This document shows positions 9,144 through 19,362 of a stretch of 64,000 bases of DNA, in pieces (positions within the stretch are counted from its first letter, which is position 1; every line of letters starts with the position of its first letter). The stretch covers positions 543,748-607,747 of the forward strand of contig NZ_QJKD01000003.1 in assembly GCF_003201875.1 (NCBI RefSeq), given 5' to 3'. Source of the stretch: Hungatella effluvii. GTDB lineage: Bacteria; Bacillota; Clostridia; Lachnospirales; Lachnospiraceae. The position numbers and the translations under genes were made by a program. The notes beneath the pieces are model-generated. The model was not told where the DNA came from. It made no database searches and saw only the letters and a list, made by a program, of their open reading frames with translations.

Positions 9144-9175
9144 ACGTCACTTCCTCCTGCCACTTCTATTCATCC

Positions 9176-9204
9176 ATTATAGCGAAAGAGAGGGACAATT
9201 GCAA
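9176..9204 (-). promoter_or_regulatory. Consensus sigma-A promoter for the oxidoreductase-ogt unit
   Basis: Read on the minus strand, TTGCAA (9204-9199), a 17-bp spacer and TATAAT (9181-9176) lie about 33 bp upstream of ATG 9143. The rest of the 199-bp divergent gap holds only a weak TACAAT facing the plus strand. Confidence 0.75.
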
Positions 9205-9342
9205 TGCGAACGGATTACAATAACCGCACGGCAAAGTCTTTCCTGAATCTTTGGCCTATGGTACAATGGATTCAAAGGATTACAGCAGGAGAGCTTCTTC
9301 CGGCTGTATGAAGTCTAATAGAAAGAAAAAGAGAGGGATATC

Positions 9343-10086
9343 ATGTGGCATAGTTCGGATATTTCCATGGAATCACTGCTGGAGACCTGTGAATTTCCCG
9401 CTGTCTGTCCAGTCTGCGGGCACAGGGACAGCCATATCTATCTGAGAAGCGACAGGCCCGGGCGGGGCGGCCTGTGGATCTGGTGCAGCGCCTGCCATTC
9501 CTTCGAGCACGCTTCTATAATTCCGCCTTCCTACTGGGTAAATGACGCCTTGATTGACATTTTAAAGCTTCACGCCATCCCCGATCTTCTGGAGGAACAG
9601 AAAGACGCCATTGACGCCTATATGACACAGAACTACAGAGGGTTGGACAGCGATTTTTGCGCCTGCTGCATACGAAATGTGGACTTATCCAGCCTGGTAT
9701 GCACGCAGTGCCACGGAAAAAACACGAAGGCATCTCTGGAAGGCCACAGTCTGGTGCTGGAATGCCAAAGCTGCGGCTATCGGGTCGTCGGAGCCAGCTT
9801 CTACAGCCCCTGTGAGCAGGACAGGAAGCCCTACTGCCTTTGGATCAGAGAAGACCGCATACCGGCGGCAGTGCTCGTAAAACTGGGCTCGATGCTGCAT
9901 ATAGGGGTTCTGGAGATGAAAAGGCAGATAGAAAATCGTGAAAAACTGAGCAGCAGTCTGTCGCTAAAGGAAATTATGGAAGCCGCCCGTTTTCTGAATG
10001 AGGAGGGAATTTCCCACGATATTTTACCCGCGATCCGGTACTCCCGGTATTATGAATGCGAAAAGAAAATACTATCATTTGATTGA
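9343..10086 (+). CDS. Zinc-ribbon protein of unknown function
   Basis: This 247-residue protein is soluble with no signal peptide. Two apparent zinc ribbons are visible: Cys22/Cys25 with Cys48/Cys51, and Cys106-109/Cys120/Cys123 with Cys141/Cys144 (CTQC...CQSC). The C-terminal ~70 residues are helical, with a segment (AAVLVKLGSMLHIGVLEMKRQ) like the interaction helices of L7/L12-like proteins. I do not recognise a characterised family. Nucleic-acid or protein binding is the best guess. It has a ribosome site (GAGAGGG) before ATG 9343, and no operon partner is evident. Confidence 0.7.
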   Translation: MWHSSDISMESLLETCEFPAVCPVCGHRDSHIYLRSDRPGRGGLWIWCSACHSFEHASIIPPSYWVNDALIDILKLHAIPDLLEEQKDAIDAYMTQNYRGLDSDFCACCIRNVDLSSLVCTQCHGKNTKASLEGHSLVLECQSCGYRVVGASFYSPCEQDRKPYCLWIREDRIPAAVLVKLGSMLHIGVLEMKRQIENREKLSSSLSLKEIMEAARFLNEEGISHDILPAIRYSRYYECEKKILSFD

Positions 10087-10112
10087 TATGCTTCACTTTG
10101 AGGAGATTATTT

Positions 10113-10804
10113 ATGACAAATAAGGAAATACTGGAAATAGCATTGGAACAATCCGCATTCGACTGCAGCTGCCGCTGGAATGCGATCTGGTATCCTACGG
10201 CAATAACATTGTAGCTCAGGTGAGTGAACGGCTGGCCGGCATTGTCAGCACCTACATAGAAAAATATCCGGTCGAGCATTGTTTTGAGACACCCAACATA
10301 AACGCATTAAACGACGCTCTGGCCGCTTACGATTTGAAGGTATGTTTTATGGCGGAATACTTTCTGCCTGATCTGACACAGTTGAAGGAACTGCCCTGTG
10401 AATTCGAGACAAGAGTCCTGCATAAAGGCGATTTTTCAGATCTGTATACAAAGGAATGGAGCAACGCCCTATCCAGCGAGAACAGAGAACGCGATGTTCT
10501 TGGCGTGGGGGCCTATGATCACGGCAGGCTAATCGGACTCGCCGGCTGCTCTGCCGACTGTGAAACCATGTATCAGATCGGGATCGACGTTCTTCCCGCT
10601 TACAGACGAAAAGGGATCGCGGCCGCATTGACCAGCAAACTGGCGCTGGAAATCATCGCTTTGGGGAAAGTTCCCTTTTATTGTGCCGCATGGTCCAACT
10701 TAAAGTCCGTCCGCAACGCAATCAAATGCGGTTTTCGGCCGGCCTGGGTAGAACCGACTGCCAGAAACAGCGAATTCGTGGACAACATAAACGGCCTGAA
10801 ATAA
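10113..10804 (+). pseudogene. GNAT acetyltransferase gene with frameshift and internal deletion
   Basis: A start with a good site (GAGGAG) at 10113 reads MTNKEILEIALEQSAFDCS and then stops early at 10211-10213. The second frame, open from about 10150, continues as LECDLVSYGNN..., through the GNAT core. It has VGAYDHGRLIGLAGCSADC (motif D/A start), VLPAYRRKGIAAALTSKLA (acetyl-CoA loop RRKGIAAAL) and AAWSNLKSVRNAIKCGFRP. Related clostridial GNAT proteins are about 260 residues and start the same way. Roughly 25-30 residues are therefore missing at the junction as well as the frame being lost. A shortened protein from GTG 10220 (194 residues) could still be made. Confidence 0.75.
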
Positions 10805-10807
10805 ACC

Positions 10808-10853
10808 ATGGGGACCGTGTGCGCCGGAACACTCCGGCGGGCACAGTCCCCAT
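10808..10853. terminator. GC-rich hairpin between convergent genes
   Basis: ATGGGGAC-GTG-GCCGG pairs with its complement around a short loop, lying between the GNAT remnant and the DUF1801 gene. There is no T-run, so this is a tentative bidirectional terminator. Confidence 0.5.
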
Positions 10854-10859
10854 GAGCCG

Positions 10860-11213
10860 TTACTGGCGCAGCAAAAAATCCCTGACGTGATCCTTCACGA
10901 TCTGATAGGACTCGTCATCTCCATATTTGATATTGATACACTGTTTTCCGGTTTTACAGGCAGGTACCATTCTGGCTATGTTGGTTACATATCCTTCCTC
11001 TGAAAAATGGATGGAAAAATGATTTTTGGCCGCGGAGACAGCGATATATCCGTCCTTCATTTTTTCTCCCGCCAGCCACATCGGCATTGAAAAGCATATT
11101 TTAGAATCGATCTGCGGATACTGTTTGCGCATGAATCCGATGAAATCGCTGACATACTTTTTTCCGTCCTCACTTAAGTTATCTGTGTATTCTGTTACCG
11201 AACTGGCGCTCAT
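10860..11213 (-). CDS. DUF1801 (YdhG-like) protein
   Basis: This 117-residue single-domain protein has the DUF1801 pattern: an N-terminal helix (VTEYTDNLSEDGKKYVSDFI), CFSMPMWLAGEKMKDGYIAVSAAKNHFSIHF in the sheet, and a C-terminal helix ending in FLLRQ. Members of this frataxin-like fold have been proposed to act in iron handling, but function here is not established. It is a single gene, with AT-rich -10-like boxes (ATTATA at 11247 and 11261) upstream on the minus strand. Confidence 0.82.
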   Translation of the reverse strand: MSASSVTEYTDNLSEDGKKYVSDFIGFMRKQYPQIDSKICFSMPMWLAGEKMKDGYIAVSAAKNHFSIHFSEEGYVTNIARMVPACKTGKQCINIKYGDDESYQIVKDHVRDFLLRQ

Positions 11214-11308
11214 GGGCAGACCTCCGTTTTAGAATGTATTTTTATGATTATAATTTCCCCATTATATCCCCTCTCGCCGACCTCCGTATCTCTTCGGTTT
11301 TCCCAGGC

Positions 11309-11330
11309 AAAAAACGCCCTGCCCCGGCGC
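11309..11330 (-). terminator. Weak candidate terminator of the glucan operon
   Basis: On the minus strand, GGCG...CGCC forms a short stem followed by GTTTTTT, about 45 bp after the glucosidase stop. The stem is only 4-5 bp. The 158-bp gap shows nothing else. Confidence 0.35.
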
Positions 11331-11371
11331 CTCCCCCGCAGGTTCAGCCGCCGAGCCAAAGCGTTCCTTCC

Positions 11372-12997
11372 TTAAAGCAGAATCATCCGGGCCTCATACG
11401 GCCTTAAAATCTCCTCATTCTCTGCATCCTGGTAATTGCACAGGAGCCATTTTTTTCCTTCCCACATCTCCTTCAGAGAGCACCAGGTTTCACTGCCGAA
11501 GAAATTGCAGAGTACCAGCAGGCGGACGCCTTCCCATTCTCTTACGTATGCAAAAATATTCGGATCGTCCTCCAGAAGCAGTTGGAAGCTTCCATGTACA
11601 AAGACAGGATACTCTTTCCTTAAATGGATCAGTCTCTTATAATAATGGAAGACCGATTGAGGATCCGCCAGTTCTCTTTCCGCGTTGATTTCCCCGTAAT
11701 TCCCATTGATCCGGATCCAGGGAGTTCCATCTGTAAATCCGGCTCCCTCGCCGCAGTTCCACTGCATCGGCGTTCTGGCATTGTCCCGCCCTTTGGCGTG
11801 GATGGACCGCATGATCTCCTCCTTGGAATACCCGGCTTCCAGACGTTCCTCATACATATGAAGCGTCTCGATGTCCCGATACTCTCCGATCTCATAGTCC
11901 GTGTTCGTCATGCCCAGTTCCTCTCCCTGGTAGATATAGGGCGTTCCCTGCATGCCGTGGAGAACCGTGGCCAGCATCTTAGCCGACTCCGTACGGTACT
12001 CCTTGTCATTGCCCCACCGCGATACGATCCGCGGCAGATCGTGATTGTCCCAGAAGAGGCTGTTCCAGCCGCTCCCCTGCAGCTCACACTGCCATTTGTT
12101 TAAAACTTCCTTGAGTTTTACGAAAGGAAGGGGGGCCAGATCCCATTTCTCCCTGCCCGGTACGGAATCCAGCATGATGTGTTCAAACTGGAACACCATG
12201 GAGAACTCGCTTCCATCCGGCGCACTGTAGAGCTTTGCACGCTCCGTATCGGCGCCCCAGCATTCGCCTACGGTGACGATATCGCCCTTCTGGAACGTCT
12301 CGCGGCTCAGTTCGCGGATAAATTCATGAAGACGCGGTCCATTACCCGTTATCTTTAAGTCCGGTTCCTTGGCAATCTGATCGATGACGTCCAGGCGGAA
12401 GCCGCCCACGCCTTTGTCCATCCACCAGAGGATCATCTCGTAGATTTCCCTCCGTACAGCTTCATTTTCCCAGTTTAAATCCGGCTGTTTGACGGAGAAC
12501 TGATGAAAATAGTACTGTGACAGTTCCGGTACCCACTCCCATGCCGGGCCGCCGAAACAGGCTCTCATGTCATTGGGAAGAACACCCTCCTCACCGTCGC
12601 GCCAGACGTAGTAGTCATGGTAGGGATTATCCTTACTCTTCTTCGCTTCTAAAAACCACCGGTGTTCATCCGACGTATGGTTTAAGACCAGATCCATGAT
12701 GATCTTAATCCCATGCTCTCCCGCCTCTTTAATCAGGCGTTCCATGTCCTGGAGGCTGCCGAACAGCGGATCGATATCCTGATAATCCGAGATATCATAT
12801 CCGTTGTCGTCCTGAGGTGACTTACACACAGGTGAAAGCCAGACGGCGTCGATCCCCAGTTCCTCCAGATAATCCAGTTTTTCTATGATTCCGTTCAAGT
12901 CTCCGATTCCGTCGCCGTCGCTGTCCTTAAAGCTTCTGGGATAAATCTGATAGATCACCGATGTTTTCCACCATTTTTGCTCATTTCTGTCTGCCAT
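11372..12997 (-). CDS. malL: GH13 alpha-glucosidase (oligo-1,6-glucosidase type)
   Basis: This 541-residue cytoplasmic GH13 enzyme starts with WWKTSVIYQIYPRSFKDSDG, typical of subfamily 31. Catalytic residues are visible: nucleophile Asp203 in GFRLDV, acid/base Glu245 in GECWG, and His319-Asp320 in WDNHDLPR. LVLNHTSDEH is at 103-112. It hydrolyses terminal glucosyl links of short maltodextrins or isomalto-oligosaccharides. It is the last gene of the glucan operon, so it would process what phosphorylase and pullulanase leave. The exact linkage preference cannot be read with confidence. Confidence 0.93.
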   Translation of the reverse strand: MADRNEQKWWKTSVIYQIYPRSFKDSDGDGIGDLNGIIEKLDYLEELGIDAVWLSPVCKSPQDDNGYDISDYQDIDPLFGSLQDMERLIKEAGEHGIKIIMDLVLNHTSDEHRWFLEAKKSKDNPYHDYYVWRDGEEGVLPNDMRACFGGPAWEWVPELSQYYFHQFSVKQPDLNWENEAVRREIYEMILWWMDKGVGGFRLDVIDQIAKEPDLKITGNGPRLHEFIRELSRETFQKGDIVTVGECWGADTERAKLYSAPDGSEFSMVFQFEHIMLDSVPGREKWDLAPLPFVKLKEVLNKWQCELQGSGWNSLFWDNHDLPRIVSRWGNDKEYRTESAKMLATVLHGMQGTPYIYQGEELGMTNTDYEIGEYRDIETLHMYEERLEAGYSKEEIMRSIHAKGRDNARTPMQWNCGEGAGFTDGTPWIRINGNYGEINAERELADPQSVFHYYKRLIHLRKEYPVFVHGSFQLLLEDDPNIFAYVREWEGVRLLVLCNFFGSETWCSLKEMWEGKKWLLCNYQDAENEEILRPYEARMILL

Positions 12998-13066
12998 AGT
13001 CTTTCCATTTCCTCCAGCGTATTATCGCTCCCGTTCACGCTCACTTTGCAGCGTAAACCTTCCGTT

Positions 13067-15331
13067 TTACAGGTGCCAGATATCCTTATTGTACTCCTCA
13101 ATGGTTCTGTCTGAAGAGAAGTATCCGGCCTTCGCAATATTAACCAGGGACTTGCGGGCCCAGGAACGCTCATCCTCGTAATCCGCCAGCATCTGCTCTT
13201 TCACCGCGATGTACTCTCTCACATCCAGAAGTGTCATAAACCAGTCTTTGGAAACCAGTTCTTTATAAAGTCTTCCTAAATTAACCGGATCGCCGGTTAA
13301 GATCATCTTCTTGCTGATAATAAAGTCCACCAGCTCCTCCACGAGGCTGTCGCTCTCATAAATCTTTCTGGAGCAGTAACCGCTGGTTTCATAGAGCTTA
13401 ATAACCTCATCGGAGGATTTTCCGAAAATATAGATGTTATCGTCGCCCACAAGCTGATGAATCTCCACATTGGCGCCATCCTCGGTTCCCAGAGTCACCG
13501 CGCCGTTTAACATAAACTTCATGTTGCCGGTTCCGGACGCCTCCTTGGAAGCCAGGGAAATCTGCTCGGAAATGTCGCAGGCCGGAATCAGCTTCGCAGC
13601 CTTGCTCACATTGTAATTCTCCACCATCACGACCTTTAAGTACGGACTCACTTCCGGATCGCTGTCGATCAGCTCCTGCAGACAGAGAATTAAATGGATA
13701 ATATCCTTGGCAATCGTATAGGCCGGGGCCGCCTTAGCTCCGAAAATCATGGTAATGGGACGCTTCGGCAGATTGCCCTTCTTGATCTCCAGATACTTAT
13801 AAATGGCGTAAAGCGCATTCATCTGCTGGCGCTTGTATTCGTGGAGACGCTTCACCTGGATATCGTAAACGGAAGTTTCGTCAATCTCGACTCCCTGGGT
13901 GCTCTTCAAATACTTCTTTAAGTCCAGCTTTGCATTCTGCTTGATCTGGCGGAGACGGTCCAGAACTGCCTCGTCATCCTGAAAGTCAAGGAGTTTTTCC
14001 AGCTCCTCCGCGTGAATCTTATAGCCGGATCCGATCAGCTCCTCAATATAGGAAGCCAGCTCATGGTTGCAGTGCAGAAGCCATCTGCGGAATGTGATGC
14101 CATTCGTCTTATTATTGAATTTTCCCGGGTAAATATCGTAAAACGGCTTCAACTCTGATTCCTCGAGAATCTGTGTATGGAGGGCCGCAACGCCGTTGAC
14201 GCTCTGTCCGTAATGGATATCGATATGAGCCATATGAACACGTTCCTGCTCGTCGATGATATAGACCTTCTCATCATGGAAATCGCGCCTCACCCTCTTA
14301 TCCAGCTCCCGGATAATCGGCATCAGCTGCGGAACCACCTTTTCCAAATAAGAAGCCGGCCATTTTTCCAGGGCCTCTGCCAGGATGGTGTGGTTGGTGT
14401 ACGCACACGTCTTTCTCACCACATCGATGGCTGTGTCGATGTTAAAGCCTCTTGCCATCAGGAGGCGGACCAGTTCCGGGATCACCATGGTCGGATGGGT
14501 ATCGTTGATCTGAATGACTACATGCTCGTGGAGATGGTACAGATCAAATCCACGCTCTTCCGTCTCTTTTAAAATCAGCTGAGCCGCGTTGCTTACCATG
14601 AAATACTGCTGGTAGATGCGCAGAAGCTGTCCCTTCTCGTCGCTGTCGTCCGGATAGAGGAAGAGAGTCAGACCGCGCCGGATATCTTCTTTATCGAACT
14701 CGATTCCATCATGGATGATGGATTCATCCACCGAGTCTAAATCGAATAAATGGAGGGAATTCTTTCCGCCTTCGTAGCCTGGTACATCAATGTCATACAT
14801 GGTGGAAGTCACGGTAAGATCCTTAAACGGCACTTCAAACCGTACGTCCGTCCTTGTAAGCCAGTCGTCCCCTGTCATCCACGGGTTCTTCTCTTCCCTC
14901 TGCTTATGGTCTGCAAAGGTCTGTTTAAAGAGGCCGTCATGGTAATTTAAGCCCACGCCGTCGCCTGGCAGCTTCAGCGTCGCAATCGAGTCGAGGAAGC
15001 AGGCCGCCAGCCTTCCGAGGCCGCCGTTTCCCAGAGATGGCTCTGTCTCCGCCTCTTCGATATCCGCAATATCGATTCCATGCTTCTTTAAGACTTCCGC
15101 CGTCTCATCAAAAAGGCCGAGGTTGATCAAGTTGTTGGAAAGCAGCTTTCCAATTAAAAATTCTGCCGAAATATAGTAGAGCTTCCTGCTGCCAGTATTC
15201 TTTTCGAGGTCCTTCATCTTACCCTTTACGATGGTAAGAAGCGCATGGTAGATTTCCTCCATACAGGCTTCCTCAAGAGTTTTTCCAAATCTTTCGCCCA
15301 GAACTTTATTTAATTCCTGTTCCATCATCAT
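13067..15331 (-). CDS. glgP: Glycogen/maltodextrin phosphorylase
   Basis: This 754-residue GT35 enzyme releases glucose-1-phosphate from alpha-1,4-glucans with PLP as cofactor. The signatures [35 protein letters not shown] and [14 protein letters not shown] (whose Lys binds PLP) are all present. The length matches the shorter bacterial forms. GGAGAATC precedes the start. It lies 14 bp after the debranching enzyme gene, and the two act together on branched glucans taken up as maltodextrin or stored as glycogen. Confidence 0.96.
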   Translation of the reverse strand: MMMEQELNKVLGERFGKTLEEACMEEIYHALLTIVKGKMKDLEKNTGSRKLYYISAEFLIGKLLSNNLINLGLFDETAEVLKKHGIDIADIEEAETEPSLGNGGLGRLAACFLDSIATLKLPGDGVGLNYHDGLFKQTFADHKQREEKNPWMTGDDWLTRTDVRFEVPFKDLTVTSTMYDIDVPGYEGGKNSLHLFDLDSVDESIIHDGIEFDKEDIRRGLTLFLYPDDSDEKGQLLRIYQQYFMVSNAAQLILKETEERGFDLYHLHEHVVIQINDTHPTMVIPELVRLLMARGFNIDTAIDVVRKTCAYTNHTILAEALEKWPASYLEKVVPQLMPIIRELDKRVRRDFHDEKVYIIDEQERVHMAHIDIHYGQSVNGVAALHTQILEESELKPFYDIYPGKFNNKTNGITFRRWLLHCNHELASYIEELIGSGYKIHAEELEKLLDFQDDEAVLDRLRQIKQNAKLDLKKYLKSTQGVEIDETSVYDIQVKRLHEYKRQQMNALYAIYKYLEIKKGNLPKRPITMIFGAKAAPAYTIAKDIIHLILCLQELIDSDPEVSPYLKVVMVENYNVSKAAKLIPACDISEQISLASKEASGTGNMKFMLNGAVTLGTEDGANVEIHQLVGDDNIYIFGKSSDEVIKLYETSGYCSRKIYESDSLVEELVDFIISKKMILTGDPVNLGRLYKELVSKDWFMTLLDVREYIAVKEQMLADYEDERSWARKSLVNIAKAGYFSSDRTIEEYNKDIWHL

Positions 15332-15345
15332 CGATTCTCCTTTAC

Positions 15346-17298
15346 TTATACTTTTTCCAAAGCTTCATATACACGGAGGATTTCTCCCACACTCCACGCC
15401 TGGGCAAAACAGCCCTTCGAAGAAACGGGATTTTTTCCGTCATAAATCTCAGGCAGCTGCCCTGCGCATCCTTCCCGCATGGCGCCTTCCAAAACCTCCA
15501 GCTGGCGGCATACTTCCGCTTTCGCCTCCCTGCTGTATCCATGTACTTTCAGATATGCGAGGTAATATCCGCCCAGCGGAAACACCCAGACCGTCCCCTG
15601 ATGGTACGCCAAATCCCTGTCAAGCTGGCTGCCTCCGTAAAATGGCTTGAACTCCTTCTCATCCTCTGAGAGAGTTCTCAGTCCATAAGGAGTATACAAC
15701 TTTTCCGCCACAGTTTCCACCACCTGTTTCTCTTTTTCCGGTGAAAGCATGGAAAAAGCCATGGAGACCGCCCAGATCTGGTTACAGCGGATTTGATTGT
15801 CAGCGTCCGTTTTGCCGCCGTCCTCTGTCCCGGAGATCACATCTTTTAAGCAGTGTTTTTCCTCCAGCCAGAATTTTTCATTGAAAGACTGTTTTACAAG
15901 CTCCGCCAGACGGCCGTAGTGAGCGGCGGAGTCGATCCCGCCCAATCTCTCCATTATCCGCAGCGCGTTATACCAGTAAGCGTTAATCTCCACCGGTTTC
16001 CCGTGGCGCGGTGTGGGGAGTATGTCGCCAATCCGCACATCCATCCAGGTTACCTGGTCAAAGCCATGTCCCGCTGCGATCAGTCCGTCTTCGTCCATGT
16101 GAATACCAAAATCCGTCCCTTCCTCGTACCGCTTCACGATATGCTCCATGACCGGATAGCACTCTCTTACAAAGGATATGTCATTTGTCCTCTCAAAATA
16201 CAGATAAACGCTGTTGATAAAAAGAAGCGCCGCATCCACCGTGTTGTACATGGGCTCGCTGCCGCCTTCGGGAAAGAGATTCGGCATCAGCCCGTTCTTC
16301 TCCGCCTTCAAAAATGTCTTTAAAATGCTCTTTACCGTCTCGAACCGCCCAGTCGCCAGAGCGCATCCGCCCAGAGCAATCATAGTATCCCGGCCCCAGT
16401 CCTCGAAAAACGGATATCCTGCCAGAATTGTATCTCCCCCGGTGGATTCCCGGAGGGCGATGAACTGTGCCGCGCTCTTAGCCAGCATGGAAGCTGCCTC
16501 AGACTGAAACCCCGCCTGCTTCTCCAGCTCCCGGCGATATCGGACTGCGCCTTCCAGTATGGCTTCCGCAGTTTCCGTCACCGGTTCCAAGGAGTATACG
16601 ATTTCCAGACTGGAACAGGCCCCGGCTCCAGCCGTCAGACTGACCGCATGGTTGGCCAGCGCCCTGCCGGTCTCCCTCCGTCCGTCGCAGGCGTCATAAG
16701 CGTAGTAGTACCTCTCATAAACCGGTTTGAAGGCAGTCACCATACCGTCTGTTGAAAAATAGAGGTCCATTCCCGCCGAACGGATCCGGCCGTCAGAGCA
16801 GGAAAACGCCTGATCCATGTCCAGATCTTCCCCCTTCTTTACAAACTGCAGGAAAGGAGTCACCTCAAGAGTACACGCCTCTCTCCTGTGATTCTGAATC
16901 TCATACCGAACGGCAATTGTATTCTCCCCCTGTTTCATGGCCGCTGTCTTTCTAACTTCGACTCCGGCCGTGTGGTACATCCACGCAGGACAATCCTCGA
17001 ACTGAAAGGAGGACAGACGAAGGTATCCGTCTTCCGGTTCCTTTCCGTCTGCGAACTCCTGGCTGGAGAGATATACCGCGCCCTCTGCCGTGACCAGCCG
17101 CTCACGCAGTCTGTGAATCATGTGATACCTGTGATTCGGCGCTTTCGTGCAGGCCATGAAAAATGCATGGTCGTTGCGGGCGGCTGAGCCGATCACGGTT
17201 TCCGACGAGAAGCCTCCGAGCCCGTTGGTCAGCAGATAACAGTTCTCCTGACCGCGCTTCAGTGTTTTAAAATCCTGTTTCCCGTATACAAACTTCAT
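15346..17298 (-). CDS. Amylo-alpha-1,6-glucosidase (glycogen debranching enzyme)
   Basis: This 650-residue protein has the N-terminal glucan-binding part ([20 protein letters not shown]) and a C-terminal alpha/alpha-barrel of the GDE_C / GH133 type. Visible motifs are [19 protein letters not shown], with its acidic pair, and [11 protein letters not shown]. It removes alpha-1,6 glucosyl stubs after phosphorylase action. Its start overlaps the end of the pullulanase gene by 32 bp, showing tight operon packing. Confidence 0.92.
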   Translation of the reverse strand: MKFVYGKQDFKTLKRGQENCYLLTNGLGGFSSETVIGSAARNDHAFFMACTKAPNHRYHMIHRLRERLVTAEGAVYLSSQEFADGKEPEDGYLRLSSFQFEDCPAWMYHTAGVEVRKTAAMKQGENTIAVRYEIQNHRREACTLEVTPFLQFVKKGEDLDMDQAFSCSDGRIRSAGMDLYFSTDGMVTAFKPVYERYYYAYDACDGRRETGRALANHAVSLTAGAGACSSLEIVYSLEPVTETAEAILEGAVRYRRELEKQAGFQSEAASMLAKSAAQFIALRESTGGDTILAGYPFFEDWGRDTMIALGGCALATGRFETVKSILKTFLKAEKNGLMPNLFPEGGSEPMYNTVDAALLFINSVYLYFERTNDISFVRECYPVMEHIVKRYEEGTDFGIHMDEDGLIAAGHGFDQVTWMDVRIGDILPTPRHGKPVEINAYWYNALRIMERLGGIDSAAHYGRLAELVKQSFNEKFWLEEKHCLKDVISGTEDGGKTDADNQIRCNQIWAVSMAFSMLSPEKEKQVVETVAEKLYTPYGLRTLSEDEKEFKPFYGGSQLDRDLAYHQGTVWVFPLGGYYLAYLKVHGYSREAKAEVCRQLEVLEGAMREGCAGQLPEIYDGKNPVSSKGCFAQAWSVGEILRVYEALEKV

Positions 17299-19339
17299 CG
17301 CGCTGCCTCCTTTTGACCTCTGTTTTCTGTCCCATGATAACTGCGGAAACCGGCGGCAGAATCAGAAGGCCCGAATACGTCTCTCTCTGCGTCCGTCTCC
17401 ACATCCCGCTGTCTCCATCCTTTAAAAATGCTTCCCACTCCCCTTCCGGAAGTGTCACCTTCACCGGGCGGCGGCGGCTGTTGTAGGCGATAAAGAGCGT
17501 GTCGCAGAGCCCCTCTCCCCTGCATCGGTTATCCACCTGGAAGCTGACGATGCCCTTTCGGTTTGCATTCTTCCTAAAAATACGTTTTCCGGCTTCCTCC
17601 GATTTATCGCAGAGGCCCGGAAGGCATTTTCTCAGTGCAATCAGGTCTTTATAAAATTGAACCAGCTCTTCGAATTCATACGCCCGTTTATAGTCCAGGC
17701 GGTTCAGGGAAATGGGAGCTTCAAAGCTGTTGTCATCTCCCTCTTTCGTCCGCGCAAACTCTTCGCCCGAAAGGAAGAATAAGCGTCCCTGGCATGTAAA
17801 ATACACAGAAACCGCCAGCTTATACGCCCGCATGACCTCCTCCGGTCTTTCATAAAAGCCTTTCCTGTCACAGCGGCTCATGTGCAGTGCCAGCGAGTGA
17901 TCGTTACGGGTCATGGAAAGGATCAGTTTATCCCAGAGCGTCAGGTTATCGTGGGCCGAAACGTAGCTTAAGACCCGTTCCGGCGAACCAGCGTGGAATG
18001 CCCCGCCCCTGTCACACCAGGCTGAAGCCGCGTGCATGATCTCCCGCTCCAGTCCTTCCCCGCCATTTACAAAACCGGGTTCCATAGCTTCGAACACGTG
18101 GCCCTTAACCGCATCCCTCGTGTTGTCGCAGAACATGGCGACGCGGGGATTCAGTCTCTTTTCATTTTCTTTCAAAGCCTGATGAAATCCGGGTTCCATG
18201 GGCGTCTCGCTGGCAGCCCACGGCTCCCCGTAGATCAGCTTCTCACCCATGCCGTACCGCTTATCCAGCTCTTCCTGAATCCGGTTCATCAGCTCCGTCG
18301 GAAGCAGTCCCATCAGATCAAATCGGAAGCCGTCCATATGGTATTCCTCTGTCCAGTAAAGGACCGAGTCCAGTATAAATGACGCGGCCATCTCCCTCTC
18401 GGCGGCAAAATCATTGCCGCATCCAGAGCCGTCGGAGAGCGTTCCGTCTTCCTCCTGGCGGTAGTAATACCATGGCACAACCCGTTGGAAGGAAGAGTCC
18501 GCCGAGTAGGTGTGGTTGTAAACCACGTCCATGATGACCCGAAAACCGTTCCGGTGCAGCGTCTGCACCAGCTCCTTCAGTTCCTTTATCCGCACCTCCC
18601 CGTGGGCGGGATCGGTGGAATAGGAGCCTTCCGGCACATTGTAGCAGACCGGATCATAGCCCCAGTTAAACTGGTCCCTGTCTCCGGCCTCATCTACGGA
18701 GCCGAAATCATAGACCGGCATCAGCTGGATATGGGTAACGCCCAGCTCCTTTAAATACCGGATTCCGGTTGGATGGATGCCATCCCCGAACAGAGTGGTA
18801 TCCTCCACCGTAAATGCCCGGTACGTTCCCCTTAATTCCTCCGGAAATCCAGCGCTCCCGTCCCAGGAAAACTCCTTCACATGAAGCTCGTAGATAATAT
18901 CCTCACGCTGCTTTTTCGGAGCCTGGTCCGATTCCCAGCCTTCCGGGTCTGTCTTTCCAAGCTCCACCGCCATACTGCGTCTGCTGTTGATTCCGCAGGC
19001 TTTCGCATACGGGTCAGCGGTCCGGCGCGTCTCATGGCCGATGCTCACATCGTAATCGTAATACGTACCGTGAAGACGTTCCTCCGTCCGGTACATCCAT
19101 ACGCCTTTCTCTCCCTGTTCCATGGAAACGGAACGAATACAGCCGCTCTCTTCCCCATCCGGGTAGAGATGGAGTTCCACCCGGTCCGCGACCGGACTCC
19201 ACAGCTTGAACACAGTCCCGTCACTGCCGCAGGCAGCGCCCAGGTCATGGCCGTCATAGATGTAATTTTTCTTAAATGTGCTGTCCGCATAGAAGCGTTT
19301 CAGCTCTCTTGCTGTCATTTTCTTCGTCGTCATAGTCAT
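17267..19339 (-). CDS. pulA: Type I pullulanase
   Basis: This 690-residue GH13_14 enzyme has no signal peptide, so it acts on imported oligosaccharides. An N-terminal CBM48-like module spans about 28-110. The pullulanase hallmark FNWGYDP is at 224-230. The nucleophile is Asp341 (FRFDLMG), the acid/base Glu372 (YGEPW), and SAHDN near 458 supplies the third acid. It cleaves alpha-1,6 links of pullulan-like and limit dextrins. It lies 23 bp after the permease gene. Confidence 0.94.
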   Translation of the reverse strand: MTMTTKKMTARELKRFYADSTFKKNYIYDGHDLGAACGSDGTVFKLWSPVADRVELHLYPDGEESGCIRSVSMEQGEKGVWMYRTEERLHGTYYDYDVSIGHETRRTADPYAKACGINSRRSMAVELGKTDPEGWESDQAPKKQREDIIYELHVKEFSWDGSAGFPEELRGTYRAFTVEDTTLFGDGIHPTGIRYLKELGVTHIQLMPVYDFGSVDEAGDRDQFNWGYDPVCYNVPEGSYSTDPAHGEVRIKELKELVQTLHRNGFRVIMDVVYNHTYSADSSFQRVVPWYYYRQEEDGTLSDGSGCGNDFAAEREMAASFILDSVLYWTEEYHMDGFRFDLMGLLPTELMNRIQEELDKRYGMGEKLIYGEPWAASETPMEPGFHQALKENEKRLNPRVAMFCDNTRDAVKGHVFEAMEPGFVNGGEGLEREIMHAASAWCDRGGAFHAGSPERVLSYVSAHDNLTLWDKLILSMTRNDHSLALHMSRCDRKGFYERPEEVMRAYKLAVSVYFTCQGRLFFLSGEEFARTKEGDDNSFEAPISLNRLDYKRAYEFEELVQFYKDLIALRKCLPGLCDKSEEAGKRIFRKNANRKGIVSFQVDNRCRGEGLCDTLFIAYNSRRRPVKVTLPEGEWEAFLKDGDSGMWRRTQRETYSGLLILPPVSAVIMGQKTEVKRRQRDEVCIRETGF

Positions 19340-19362
19340 TCCTCAGCCTTCCTGATGCTGCG

